Part shown: one piece after another, positions 26,161 through 34,475 of the stretch
Numbering within the stretch: the stretch's first letter is position 1
Layout: every line of letters begins with the position of its first letter
Assembly: GCF_003751085.1 (NCBI RefSeq)
Contig: NZ_RJJY01000001.1
Coordinates: 5,828,001 to 5,892,000, forward strand
Direction: 5' to 3'
Source: Micromonospora sp. Llam0
GTDB taxonomy: Bacteria; Actinomycetota; Actinomycetes; Mycobacteriales; Micromonosporaceae
Length of the DNA: 64,000 nt
The notes under the pieces: model-generated
Databases searched by the model: none
What the model saw: only the letters and a program-made list of their open reading frames with translations
Told to the model about the DNA's origin: nothing
Program-made: the position numbers and the translations under genes

Positions 26161-28749
26161 TCAGACAACCGAACCGGCGGCGGCCACGTCGGCCGCGGTG
26201 AGCCGCAACAGGTCGTCGGTCGACGGGTCGGCGAGATCGGCCACCCGCTGCGCTTGGTGTTCGGTCATCCGCTGAAAGACCTGGCGCGCGGCGCGACCGT
26301 TGCCGAAGCCGTGGCCGTGGACGGTCGCGGCGAACAGGTCGTGTACGGCGATGCGCGCATCGTCGGCGAGCTGGTACTCGTGCTGCCGGCACTGGGCCTC
26401 GACGATGTCGGTCAGCTCGGTGGACCCGTAGTCCTCGAAGGTCAGCGTCCGGGAGAACCGGGACGCCAGGCCCGGGTTCGAGGCGACGAAGCGGCCCATC
26501 TCAAGCGGGTAGCCGGCCACGATCACCACCACGTCGTCGCGGTAGTCCTCCATCAGCTTGACCAGGGTGGCGATGGCTTCCTGCCCGAAGTCGTTGCTGT
26601 GCCCGGGCGGAACCAGCGAGTAGGCCTCGTCGATGAACAGCACGCCGCCGAGTGCCCGGCGGAAGACAGCCTGGGTACGTGGTCCGGTGTGCCCGACGTA
26701 CTCGCCAACCATCGTGGTCCGGTCGGCCTCGACGAGATGGCCGCGTTCCAGCATGCCCAGCGCGGCGAGCAGCCGACCGTAGAGGCGGGCCACTGTGGTC
26801 TTGCCGGTGCCGGGGTTGCCGGCGAAGACCAGGTGTCGGCTCAGTGGCGGCGCGGCCAACCCGGCCTCTCGGCGACGGCGTACCGTCTGCATGAGTTTGA
26901 TCTGAGCCTGCACATCCTGCTTGACCCGGTCCAGGCCGACCAGCGCGTCCAACTCGGCGAGCAGTTCCGGCAGGTCCGCCTCGGTAGGTCGAGCCTCCTC
27001 GATCGGGGCTTCGTCGGCCACGGAAGCGCCGGCCACCGCCGGGACACCGGGCCCGCTGCCGGCGGCGAGCGCGGCCGGTGGCAGCATCGACCTGGCCACC
27101 TCGGTCAGCCGGATCTCCTCGAGAACCGGCTTGGCCTGCGGGTCCACGTCGACGTCGAGTTCGGTGTCGCGGATCCGGGCACGCACGATAGCCGGTGTCG
27201 CCCCGGCACCGATGTGGATCGCCGGGTACCCACTGTCAGTGAAGACGCAGTCGACGTACCGGCCGCCACCGCCTTCTGCGACGAACAGCGCGTTCTTCGC
27301 GCCCGCCGTGCACCACGTGCCCGTTACCTGCGGGCTTGCGCCGGTCCACACCACGATGCCGGAGCCCTCGGCGTCGCGCACCGCGCACCGCTCGACGGTG
27401 CCCCCGCTGTCCTGCTCGAAGACGATCCCGGCGGTGCCGGCCCGGTCGATACGGCAGTCGGTCAGCTCCACCGTGGCACCGACGCCGACCTGAACGCCGG
27501 ACCGGCCGCTGGCGTCGATCACGCATCCGGTCAGTCGCACCGGCCGGTCCGAGCCGACGACCACGCCGTTGCGGTTGGCGGCCAGCACGGTGCCCGTGGC
27601 TGTCACCCCGGCGCTGTCGGCAGTACTCAATCCGGCGAGCCCGCAGCCGCGCACCCAGCCGCCGGTCAGCTCGACGCTACCTGCCCCGATGGCGTGCAGC
27701 CCGTGCTCCGCCGACGGCCCCACCAGGGCGCCGGTGGCGGTCAGCCGGCCGGTGCCGCCGACGTGCAGCACGCTGTACGTCGAGTCGCCGAGCGCGGTGT
27801 CGGTGAGTGTCACCGTGCCGTGATCGGTGACGAAGATCCCGTTGCCGGCACAGCCGCGCACCGATCCGGCGGAGATGCCGACCTCGGCCTCGTCCCGGCA
27901 CACCACTCCGGTCGCGCCGGCCCGGTCCACGTCGCAACGGGTCAGGACCAGCTGCGACCGGTCGGCGGCGACGACGCCCGCGGCGGCCGGATCGATCAGC
28001 CGGCACCCGGTCAGCTCCATCCGCGCCGAGCCGAAGGCAAACACCGAGTCTGCGCCGCTACGACTCACGGTGACGTCCAGCCCGATGACCGTCGCCGACT
28101 CTTCGACCCGTATCCCGTTGCGTCCAGCTGCGACGACCGTGCAGCGGGCCAGCTCGATCCGGGCGGTGCCACGTGCCCGTACGCCGGAGCCGGCGACCGA
28201 GTCGATCCAGGTGTCGCGCAGCGTGGCCTGCGCCGACTCGCCGGCCACCAGGCCGATGCCGTCGACATCGGTGACGACGCAGCGCTCGAGCAGGACCGCC
28301 GCACCGCCGGTGGCGTACAGGCCGGCCAGCCGGGCACCGGTCAACCGGCAGTCGCGCAGCACCGAGCGGGCCTGCCCGCTGACTTCGATCCTGCCGCCAC
28401 GCAGGTCGCAGCCGACGAATTCGGCGCTGCCGTCCTCGACCCGGAGCAGCGGTTCACCGGAGTCGGCGCCGGCCAGCGTCAGGTCGGTCAGCGTCGCCGC
28501 AGCGGTGATCCGCACCGGGGTCTGCGGCACCAACGACACGGTGCCCGGTCCTCGCTCGGCCCGGACCCGCACTGCGGTGTCGATGAGCAGTTCCTCGTCG
28601 TACCGGCCGGGTGCCACCAGCACGGTCTGCCCGGCCGAGGCCGCCCGCAGGCCGGCCGCGACGCTCTGTGCGGTGCCCCGTTCGCCGGGTGCCACCCGGA
28701 CGACGTCCGGGTCGACGCCCCGGCGGCCTCTGAGTCGTACCATCTTCAC
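26161..28749 (-). CDS. Right-handed beta-helix domain fused to EccA/CbxX-type AAA+ ATPase
   Basis: 862 aa, ATG start. Residues about 15-540 are parallel beta-helix (PbH1) repeats of ~23 residues with recurring 'G(I/V).V...A.v.l..c.v..ag..G' turns, like pectate-lyase-fold proteins. Residues about 590-850 form a CbxX/CfqX-type AAA+ module: 'LDALVGLDRVKQDV', Walker A GNPGTGKT (644-651), Walker B '[11 protein letters not shown]', and sensor/Arg-finger region 'SRFSRTLTF'. In mycobacterial ESX loci the AAA+ protein EccA has an N-terminal TPR domain; here the beta-helix replaces it. A paralog with the same fusion lies at 45.5-48.0 kb. It probably remodels or chaperones T7SS substrates in the cytosol, the beta-helix acting as a binding platform (inference). 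Confidence 0.92.
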   Translation of the reverse strand: MKMVRLRGRRGVDPDVVRVAPGERGTAQSVAAGLRAASAGQTVLVAPGRYDEELLIDTAVRVRAERGPGTVSLVPQTPVRITAAATLTDLTLAGADSGEPLLRVEDGSAEFVGCDLRGGRIEVSGQARSVLRDCRLTGARLAGLYATGGAAVLLERCVVTDVDGIGLVAGESAQATLRDTWIDSVAGSGVRARGTARIELARCTVVAAGRNGIRVEESATVIGLDVTVSRSGADSVFAFGSARMELTGCRLIDPAAAGVVAADRSQLVLTRCDVDRAGATGVVCRDEAEVGISAGSVRGCAGNGIFVTDHGTVTLTDTALGDSTYSVLHVGGTGRLTATGALVGPSAEHGLHAIGAGSVELTGGWVRGCGLAGLSTADSAGVTATGTVLAANRNGVVVGSDRPVRLTGCVIDASGRSGVQVGVGATVELTDCRIDRAGTAGIVFEQDSGGTVERCAVRDAEGSGIVVWTGASPQVTGTWCTAGAKNALFVAEGGGGRYVDCVFTDSGYPAIHIGAGATPAIVRARIRDTELDVDVDPQAKPVLEEIRLTEVARSMLPPAALAAGSGPGVPAVAGASVADEAPIEEARPTEADLPELLAELDALVGLDRVKQDVQAQIKLMQTVRRRREAGLAAPPLSRHLVFAGNPGTGKTTVARLYGRLLAALGMLERGHLVEADRTTMVGEYVGHTGPRTQAVFRRALGGVLFIDEAYSLVPPGHSNDFGQEAIATLVKLMEDYRDDVVVIVAGYPLEMGRFVASNPGLASRFSRTLTFEDYGSTELTDIVEAQCRQHEYQLADDARIAVHDLFAATVHGHGFGNGRAARQVFQRMTEHQAQRVADLADPSTDDLLRLTAADVAAAGSVV

Positions 28750-28777
28750 CCTCGCCGGGCACGGTCGGTTCCGGTGC

Positions 28778-30421
28778 TCACGGCTTTCCGCTGTGCACGA
28801 GTTGGTCCGCGTCCTCGGCGCGGCTGCCGAACGGATCGTCGGCCTGCTCCACCGCCAACCGGCGGCGCCTGCTCCTCGCCCGGTACCCGCTCCAGATGCG
28901 TCCGCCGGCGAACAGCGCCCCGAGCGTGGTCAACACCGCCAGCACCACCGGCCAGGAGACCGGCTGGGGTCGCTGCGCCGGCTCGACGGCCGTCGCGGTT
29001 GGCCCGCCGTCGACCAGCCGGCTGGTGACCGCCGCATACGGATCGAGCCGCCCGACGCTGCCCGGGCCGTCGGCCGCCCGGTCGGCGGCGGTCGCGGCGA
29101 GTTGCTGGCCGATCTGTCCCGGGGACAGTCCGGGCATGGCCGACCGCACCAGGGCCGCCGCGCCCGCGACGAACGCGGCGGCGTACTCCGTCCCGGAGCC
29201 GACGTAGGCCCCGGTGCCGGCGGCGCCGATGCTGCGGATCCCGGTCGCCGGCGCGAGCAGGTCCACCGAGCCGGTCGGGTAGTCGCTGACCGGTCGCTGG
29301 TCGGGGCCGAGGCCACCGACGCGGAGCAGGCCGTCCCCCGGGGCGATCGTCGGTCCGGCGGACGGGGCCGGCACCACCACGAGTACGCCCCAGCCGACCG
29401 CCTCGTCGACCGCCGAACGAATCGTCTGGTCGGTGACGTCGACGGAGGCACCGAGCAGAATCACCTTCGCGCCGGTGGCCACCGCGACCTCGATGGCGGT
29501 CACGGCCGCTGGCGGGCTCGCCGAAAGGCCCTGGTCCACCAGTCGCACCGGGATGATCACGGCTTTCGGCGCCACCCCGACCAGTTCGCCGTCTTTTCCG
29601 TCGTCCGCGGCGACGATGCCTGCCAGCGCGGTGCCCGAGCCGACGCAGTCGGTGTCGCCCAGTCCGTTGCCGGCGACGATGTCGGCGCCTCGGCCGAGCC
29701 GGTCATCGAGTTCCGGCCGACCCCCCGCGACACCCGAGTCGACGACGGCCACCCGGACGCCGGCACCGGTGGTGGTCCGCCACGCCCGCTGCGGCGCCAC
29801 CAGGCGCTGTCCCCAGTTCGAATCGGCTGGCGGGGTTGCGACGGCAGTCGGCCGGCAGGCGGAGCGGTCGGAAGCCGCAGAGCCGGAACCGGCCGGCTGA
29901 CCGGCGAGGGGCACACCGCCGCGCACCGGTTCGCTGCCCGCGCCGTTGGCGGAATCCGCCTCGCCGTTGGTGGGATCCGCCTCGCCGACGACCGGATCGG
30001 TTGGCTTGGGCGATGAGGTCGCGCCGGGTGTCGCGGCCGCCGCCGTCGTGGTGGGTAGCGGGCCGTGCCGCAGACCGGTGCCGATCCCGTCCCAGGGCAG
30101 CACGAGGTGCCAGCCCTCGTTCAGCTGCCCAGGATCGGTCAACCGGCCGCCGTCCGGCTGCTGCCGCCCGGTGTTGAGTTGCAGAATCTCGCCGGCTCGC
30201 TCGGCGTCGCCGAGGAACCGCTCGGCGACTGACCAGAGGGTCTCCGGCTTACCCTGGTACGACGCCATCACCGTGTAGTAGAGGACGTACGGTTGCTCCT
30301 GCGGATCGGCCTGCGCGGCCTGCGCGGGCCGGCGCTCGGTGACCATGTCCGTGGTCGCCGCCGTCACCGCGATGAGCGTCACCAGACCGGCCAGGGCCGC
30401 CCTGGCCCGGGGCCCGGTCAC
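28778..30421 (-). CDS. Mycosin-like S8 pseudo-protease, catalytic His and Ser replaced
   Basis: 547 aa, GTG start overlapping the previous stop by 4 bases (GTGA). N-terminal signal/anchor (about 8-25), then a LysM-like stretch (about 43-112, 'YVLYYTVMASYQGKPETLWSVAERFLGD...'), a Pro/Thr linker, a subtilisin fold (about 210-460), and a C-terminal membrane segment ('VVLAVLTTLGALFAG') with a basic cytosolic tail, the layout of MycP. The catalytic Asp is kept (VVDSGV, D228), but the GHGT histidine is Ser (VGSGT, S262) and the GTSxA serine is Glu (GTEYA, E412); the oxyanion Asn is also absent. The intact mycosin at 62.3 kb shows the expected residues. It is probably a structural, non-proteolytic component; MycP is known to stabilise the ESX membrane complex independently of its activity. 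Confidence 0.9.
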   Translation of the reverse strand: MTGPRARAALAGLVTLIAVTAATTDMVTERRPAQAAQADPQEQPYVLYYTVMASYQGKPETLWSVAERFLGDAERAGEILQLNTGRQQPDGGRLTDPGQLNEGWHLVLPWDGIGTGLRHGPLPTTTAAAATPGATSSPKPTDPVVGEADPTNGEADSANGAGSEPVRGGVPLAGQPAGSGSAASDRSACRPTAVATPPADSNWGQRLVAPQRAWRTTTGAGVRVAVVDSGVAGGRPELDDRLGRGADIVAGNGLGDTDCVGSGTALAGIVAADDGKDGELVGVAPKAVIIPVRLVDQGLSASPPAAVTAIEVAVATGAKVILLGASVDVTDQTIRSAVDEAVGWGVLVVVPAPSAGPTIAPGDGLLRVGGLGPDQRPVSDYPTGSVDLLAPATGIRSIGAAGTGAYVGSGTEYAAAFVAGAAALVRSAMPGLSPGQIGQQLAATAADRAADGPGSVGRLDPYAAVTSRLVDGGPTATAVEPAQRPQPVSWPVVLAVLTTLGALFAGGRIWSGYRARSRRRRLAVEQADDPFGSRAEDADQLVHSGKP

Positions 30422-32166
30422 CAGTTGGCCTTTCGGATCAGTGCCCAGTCGTGATCGTCGTTGGACCGGCAGCCGAACACTTCGAGGCGAACGGCCAGGC
30501 CACCAGTCGAATAGCCGGGAACGTCCAGGCAGAGGTTCGAGGCGGTGTTGACGATCCAGTAGTACTGAACGTCGCCGGACTTCACCGTGGGCTGCAGCCG
30601 CCAGTACTGGTTCTCGTCGTCGAAACAGCCGGTCTCGTTCAGCGGCGTCGTCGGCGAAACCGAACTCTTACCAGGCAGGTCCAGGCAGTACTGGGAGGTG
30701 ACGCTGCGAATCCAGTACAGCTGGTTCCCTGAGCTGTCGACTCGGCGCGGGACGAAGGCGTACTCCTGGTTGTCCGGGGTGTTCGGGTAGCAGTTGTGCT
30801 GGTTGACCGGCCCGTCGCGCGGCCCGGCGCCGGCCCCCGGAATGTCCACGCACATCTTGGTGCCCAGGTTGTAGATGAAGTACGGCCCGTACGAACGGTT
30901 GGTGCCATCGGCGTCCGCGGCCTTGACCGGCGGCTGGTCCGACTCGGTCTGCGCCGGGGTGCTCGGCTTCGTCGCCTTCGGCGACGGTCGCGTGGGTGGT
31001 GCGGTCGTCGGGGCGGTGCTCGCCTGCGGTGATCGCTCGGGCCCGGTGGTCGGGCTCGGCGACGGAGCGACCGACGGCGACGGATCGGCCGGCGGGGCCA
31101 GCCGAGGATCCTTGCCGTACTCGGTCTCGAAGTGGCCCACCTGCTCGGTCAGGGCGACGATCCGTTCACCGCCCGGCACGTCGGCCAGCGACCGGATCGT
31201 CGGGTCGCCGCGCAGGAACGCCGCCAGCGCGAGCGGATAGTCGTCCGGGCCAGTGCCGGGCACGGCCTCCAGCAGCGCGCACATGGTCTCGCCGAGGGCC
31301 GGCACCGCCGAGGCCGGGGTCCAGGGTGAGGCCTCCGCCGACGGCCGTACGTAGGCCACCCACACCTCGGGTAGGAACTGGGCGATGCCCTGCTCGCCGG
31401 TCGGGCCGAGCCGCTGCGGGTCGAACTCGGAGGTGGCCATGAGCTGTGCGGCGACCCGAGCCGGCGGCATCTGCGGGCAGACTGCGCCCGCGGCCAGGAT
31501 CGGCTCGAGGTACGCGTCGGGCACCGGCAACGGCGCGGCCCGGGTGATCCGCTGCGCAACCGCCGGCTCGGTGGCGGCGGGCGCGGCCTCTCCGCTGCCA
31601 CCGAAGGCCGGCTGCGACGCATACCAGATGGCGTACCGCTGCACGGTGTCGACGTACTCCAGGGCACCGGCCGGCACGTCGCCGGCCTCGACGACCGGCT
31701 CGACGCCGACCCGATGCGCCGCCAAGGCCAACTGCCACCGGTCGCCGTCGAGATCGAGCACCCGGAGCTGGCCGACCAATTGGCACATGTGGTGGGCGAG
31801 CGCGGTGATGCTGGCCGGCCGATCGCCCGGCCGCGCCCCGTCCCAGGGCGCCCACTTCTGCCACACGGTCGGCACCAGCCCGGCGGTGCCCTGCCCGCCA
31901 ACGGCCTGCACTGCCTCGACCGGGGTCGCCGAGAACCGGGACGCGGCCATCACCTGACCGGCCAGCCGCGCCGGGGTCAAGGTGGGGCATGAGTCGGCTG
32001 CCTCGGTCAGCAGCTGGACATCCGTGTCGGAGATCGGGGTGCCGGGTAGTGGTTCCCTCGCATCGGCCGGGCTGGGCGCCAAGGAGGCGGTCAGGGTCAC
32101 CATCGCGACCAGGCCCAGGGCCACCCCCATGAACGCCCGGTCGCGAATCCTGGTCGACATGCCCAT
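30418..32166 (-). CDS. Secreted protein: two degenerate lysozyme-like domains plus ricin-B lectin domain
   Basis: About 582 aa from the ATG at 32166; in-frame TTG (32178), GTG (32175) and ATG (32160) starts also exist, and GAGAAGG lies upstream. It has a signal peptide (basic start, 'VALGLVAMVTLTASLA', cleavage near ADA-RE). Two SLT/lytic-transglycosylase-like modules follow, each with 'P.R(L/V)A.Q(L/V)MA(A/T)S.F' and 'G..G(L/I)..(F/V)(L/P)..VW'; the catalytic Glu expected before Ser is Ala in module 1 and Thr in module 2. After a Pro/Thr linker, the last ~155 residues are a ricin-type beta-trefoil with three QxW-like ends (NQEYAF, NQYWRL, DHDWAL). It overlaps the pseudo-mycosin gene. Likely a peptidoglycan/carbohydrate-binding protein rather than an enzyme. 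Confidence 0.85.
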   Translation of the reverse strand: MGMSTRIRDRAFMGVALGLVAMVTLTASLAPSPADAREPLPGTPISDTDVQLLTEAADSCPTLTPARLAGQVMAASRFSATPVEAVQAVGGQGTAGLVPTVWQKWAPWDGARPGDRPASITALAHHMCQLVGQLRVLDLDGDRWQLALAAHRVGVEPVVEAGDVPAGALEYVDTVQRYAIWYASQPAFGGSGEAAPAATEPAVAQRITRAAPLPVPDAYLEPILAAGAVCPQMPPARVAAQLMATSEFDPQRLGPTGEQGIAQFLPEVWVAYVRPSAEASPWTPASAVPALGETMCALLEAVPGTGPDDYPLALAAFLRGDPTIRSLADVPGGERIVALTEQVGHFETEYGKDPRLAPPADPSPSVAPSPSPTTGPERSPQASTAPTTAPPTRPSPKATKPSTPAQTESDQPPVKAADADGTNRSYGPYFIYNLGTKMCVDIPGAGAGPRDGPVNQHNCYPNTPDNQEYAFVPRRVDSSGNQLYWIRSVTSQYCLDLPGKSSVSPTTPLNETGCFDDENQYWRLQPTVKSGDVQYYWIVNTASNLCLDVPGYSTGGLAVRLEVFGCRSNDDHDWALIRKANW

Positions 32167-32178
32167 TTTGGCCACCAA

Positions 32179-32436
32179 CCTTCTCAGCCTTGCCTCGAAC
32201 AGACCCGCCCGGGTAACCAGGGTGGATGCGCCATCCGATCGTTGTGGACCCGTCGGAGGTTAGATGCGCGCAATGTGGAACACGGGCGATCAAACTGACC
32301 CACAGGTGAAAACTGCGTGAATCGATGGGCGTAGCTACGGATGCAGGTTAGGGTTCGAGTAGTTCGGCAGCACAAGATCAACAAGGCCTGACTGCCGGCG
32401 GTCGACCGTCGACCGTCGACCTGCCGAGAATGCCGG
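32179..32436. other. Intergenic leader upstream of the pseudo-lysozyme operon
   Basis: No gene is seen between the operon start (near 32166) and the terminator at 32437-32488. It should hold the promoter of the minus-strand operon that runs to the sigma factor, but no convincing -35/-10 pair was found. A triple GTCGACC direct repeat lies at 32401-32421. Confidence 0.4.
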
Positions 32437-32488
32437 CAGACAAGCGGTGGGTCGGATCCCTGTCGGGATCCGACCCACCGCTTGTCTG
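32437..32488 (-). terminator. Strong hairpin terminator after the esterase gene
   Basis: Arms 32437-32460 and 32465-32488 form a perfect 24-bp stem with a 4-nt TGTC loop. It starts 44 bp after the stop of the minus-strand esterase and separates it from the secretion operon. Confidence 0.88.
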
Positions 32489-32532
32489 TTGTGCCACTGA
32501 GCCGGATGGGCGCGATTGCCGCACCCGCGCGG

Positions 32533-33834
32533 CTACGTCACGGTGCAGGGGGCACCGTTGAGGCTGAAGGATGTCGGCTCGGCGGTGTTGCCGGTGTGGA
32601 TGCCCTGGAAGCCGATACTGACTGACGCGTTGGGTCCGACAGTGCCGTTGTAGGAGACGTTCCTGGCCGTCACCTGTCCGGAGCTGGGCGAGTAGGTAGC
32701 GTTCCACCCGTTGGTGATGCTCTGCCCGCTGGGCAGTGTGAAGGTCAGCGACCAGCCGTTGATCGTGGCCGTACCGGTATTGGTGAAGATGATTTCCTCG
32801 GTGAGGCCGGTGTTCCACGCGTTGACGGTCGCGGTGACCCGGCAGGCTCCGTTGCCCGGCGGAGCAGTGGTCGGACCAGGGGTGGTCGGGCCGGGAGTGG
32901 TCGGGCCGGGGGTGGTCGGGCCGGGGGTGGTCGGACCAGGGGTCGTCGGGCCGGGAGTGGCGCCCTGGAACTGGGTGAAGAACTGCCACGTCGCCTGCGG
33001 AAGCCAGGACCCCGGGGTGGGGGTGTGTCCGCCGTCGAACGCGTGCCAGACGACCGGGTGGTCCGCCGAACAGCCGGTGTAGGTGGTGGTGATGTACCTT
33101 CCGCTGCCCGGTGACGGTTCCGGAGCGTTCTGGGGGGTGCAACCGTTGTTCCTGACGAACCTGTCCCGCATGGAACGCCCGCCGGCGATACTCAGGACGT
33201 TGTCACTGATGCCATGGGCGTGCAGGTAGCCGATCGGGTCGTTACCGCCGCTGCATCCGCTGATGACGCCACCGGCGTAGACCGCCACGGCACGGAAGAC
33301 GTTCGCCCGGGCGCACGCGAGCGCGTAGCTCATGCCCCCGCCGTAGCTGAAGCCCAACGAGAAGCGCTGCGAGGTGTCGACGCAGAGATCATTCTCGATC
33401 AACTGGATCATGTCGTCGGTGAAGGTCACGTCCTGGCCGCCAGAGTTGGCCCAGCCGGCGTTGAGGCCGTGGGGGGCAACGAAGATGGCGCTGTTGTTCG
33501 AAAGCGGCAGCAGTCCGTAGTAGTTGCCGTTGACGACGTCTCCGGCAGAGCCGTTGAGCCAGTGGAAGCCAAAGATCAGCCGGTACTGGCGGTTCCTGTC
33601 GTACCCGTCGGGTAGCCGCAGGGTGAAGGTCCGCGTCTGGCCGCCGCTCTGAATGTTCCGCGTGCCGCTGGTCAGCGTCGGGTTCTTACCGCAACCAGCA
33701 CTCGCGGCGAACGCGCCGACATCGGTGGCCGAGGCGGTGGCGCCGAGGCCGCCGCCGACCATCACTGCACTCAACGCGAGGGCGATGACCGCCACCGTCG
33801 CGACAGATCCGGCAACGGATCTCCGTTTGGACAT
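32533..33834 (-). CDS. Secreted PHB-depolymerase/feruloyl-esterase-like hydrolase with CBM2
   Basis: 433 aa from the ATG at 33834, which has CGGAG 5 bases upstream and starts a normal signal peptide (MSKRRSV, then a hydrophobic core, cleavage near ATASA-TD). An alpha/beta hydrolase of the esterase PHB-depolymerase/LpqC type spans about 50-305, with nucleophile motif GFSYGGG (S163) and a late His in 'WHAFDGGHTPTPG'. Six PGPTT repeats form a linker, followed by a cellulose-binding CBM2 domain ('CRVTATVNAWNTGLTEEIIF' onward, terminal Cys pair). Likely an extracellular esterase acting on plant cell wall material such as feruloylated hemicellulose; the exact substrate is not predictable. It stands alone and is accessory to the secretion genes. 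Confidence 0.9.
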   Translation of the reverse strand: MSKRRSVAGSVATVAVIALALSAVMVGGGLGATASATDVGAFAASAGCGKNPTLTSGTRNIQSGGQTRTFTLRLPDGYDRNRQYRLIFGFHWLNGSAGDVVNGNYYGLLPLSNNSAIFVAPHGLNAGWANSGGQDVTFTDDMIQLIENDLCVDTSQRFSLGFSYGGGMSYALACARANVFRAVAVYAGGVISGCSGGNDPIGYLHAHGISDNVLSIAGGRSMRDRFVRNNGCTPQNAPEPSPGSGRYITTTYTGCSADHPVVWHAFDGGHTPTPGSWLPQATWQFFTQFQGATPGPTTPGPTTPGPTTPGPTTPGPTTPGPTTAPPGNGACRVTATVNAWNTGLTEEIIFTNTGTATINGWSLTFTLPSGQSITNGWNATYSPSSGQVTARNVSYNGTVGPNASVSIGFQGIHTGNTAEPTSFSLNGAPCTVT

Positions 33835-33903
33835 GATCACTCCGATCCGTCGTTCGACGTGGCCGGCGAGCCCGCCACAGCCGTGAAACACGAGACACCA
33901 AGA

Positions 33904-33929
33904 GACTAAATAGTCAGAGACAAATAGTC
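33904..33929. promoter_or_regulatory. Tandem operator-like sites upstream of the esterase
   Basis: GACTAAATAGTC (33904-33915, palindrome GACTA-AA-TAGTC) is followed by GACAAATAGTC (33919-33929), so the sequence GACTATTT occurs twice on the minus strand. The element lies about 70-95 bp upstream of the esterase start in an AT-rich island, near a MarR gene. Its role as an operator is inferred. Confidence 0.4.
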
Positions 33930-33986
33930 AAGATCATCAATATATTTTCCCGAAGAACCGCTGCGCGACGACGTCTCAGGCGGACG

Positions 33987-34475
33987 CTACGCGGTGTCGC
34001 CGCTGCGGAGGCGGTCCAGCTCGGCGTGGTACATCGCCTGTATCCGGTCGTAGTGCCGGACCAGCAGCCGGATCTCTTCGACGCTGTAGCCCTCGATGAG
34101 CCGCCGCGTCTGCTGGGCGAACCGCTCGTACGGTCGCTCCAGGTCGGCCATCCGCTCCGGCCGCAGGGCCACGATGACCCGTCTCCGGTCCGCCGGATCG
34201 CGCTCGGCGCTCACGAAACCCGCCTGTTGGAGTCGGCGGAGCATGCTGGTCACCGCCCCGGTGGTGAGGTTGGTGCGGTCGGCGATCTGCCCGGCGGTGA
34301 CGGGTCCGGTGTCCGCCAGGTAGTCCAGGCATTCCAGGTCGCTCACGGTGAGGCCCAGCTGCTCGGCGATGGCGTACCGGAACACCGTGGACAGCCGCGA
34401 CGTCTCCCGCCCGGCGCGCATCAGGTCGGCGGTCGCGGCCGCCCGGGCCGGCTCGTGGGCCATGCCGGCAATCAT
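33987..34475 (-). CDS. MarR-family transcriptional regulator
   Basis: 162 aa from the ATG at 34475, which overlaps the stop of the monooxygenase gene (ATGA); an internal ATG at 34463 is the alternative. Winged helix-turn-helix typical of MarR: 'LGLTVSDLECLDYLADTGPVTAGQIADRTNLTTGAVTSMLRRLQQAGFVSAERDPADRRRV' spans helices 2-4 and the wing with its DxRR tip. The C-terminal helix mediates dimerisation. It is co-transcribed behind the FAD monooxygenase and probably autoregulates this operon through the palindrome at 35726-35742, responding to a small phenolic or aromatic ligand (family behaviour, inferred). Confidence 0.92.
   Translation of the reverse strand: MIAGMAHEPARAAATADLMRAGRETSRLSTVFRYAIAEQLGLTVSDLECLDYLADTGPVTAGQIADRTNLTTGAVTSMLRRLQQAGFVSAERDPADRRRVIVALRPERMADLERPYERFAQQTRRLIEGYSVEEIRLLVRHYDRIQAMYHAELDRLRSGDTA

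Noticed and set aside
26254..29028. Plus-strand 924-aa frame opposite the beta-helix-AAA+ gene
   Set aside because: The composition is a shadow of the minus-strand gene, with no recognisable domain; the opposite strand has an unmistakable AAA+ module.
32401..32421. Triple GTCGACC direct repeat
   Set aside because: Short and composed of a common high-GC palindrome; no sign of function.
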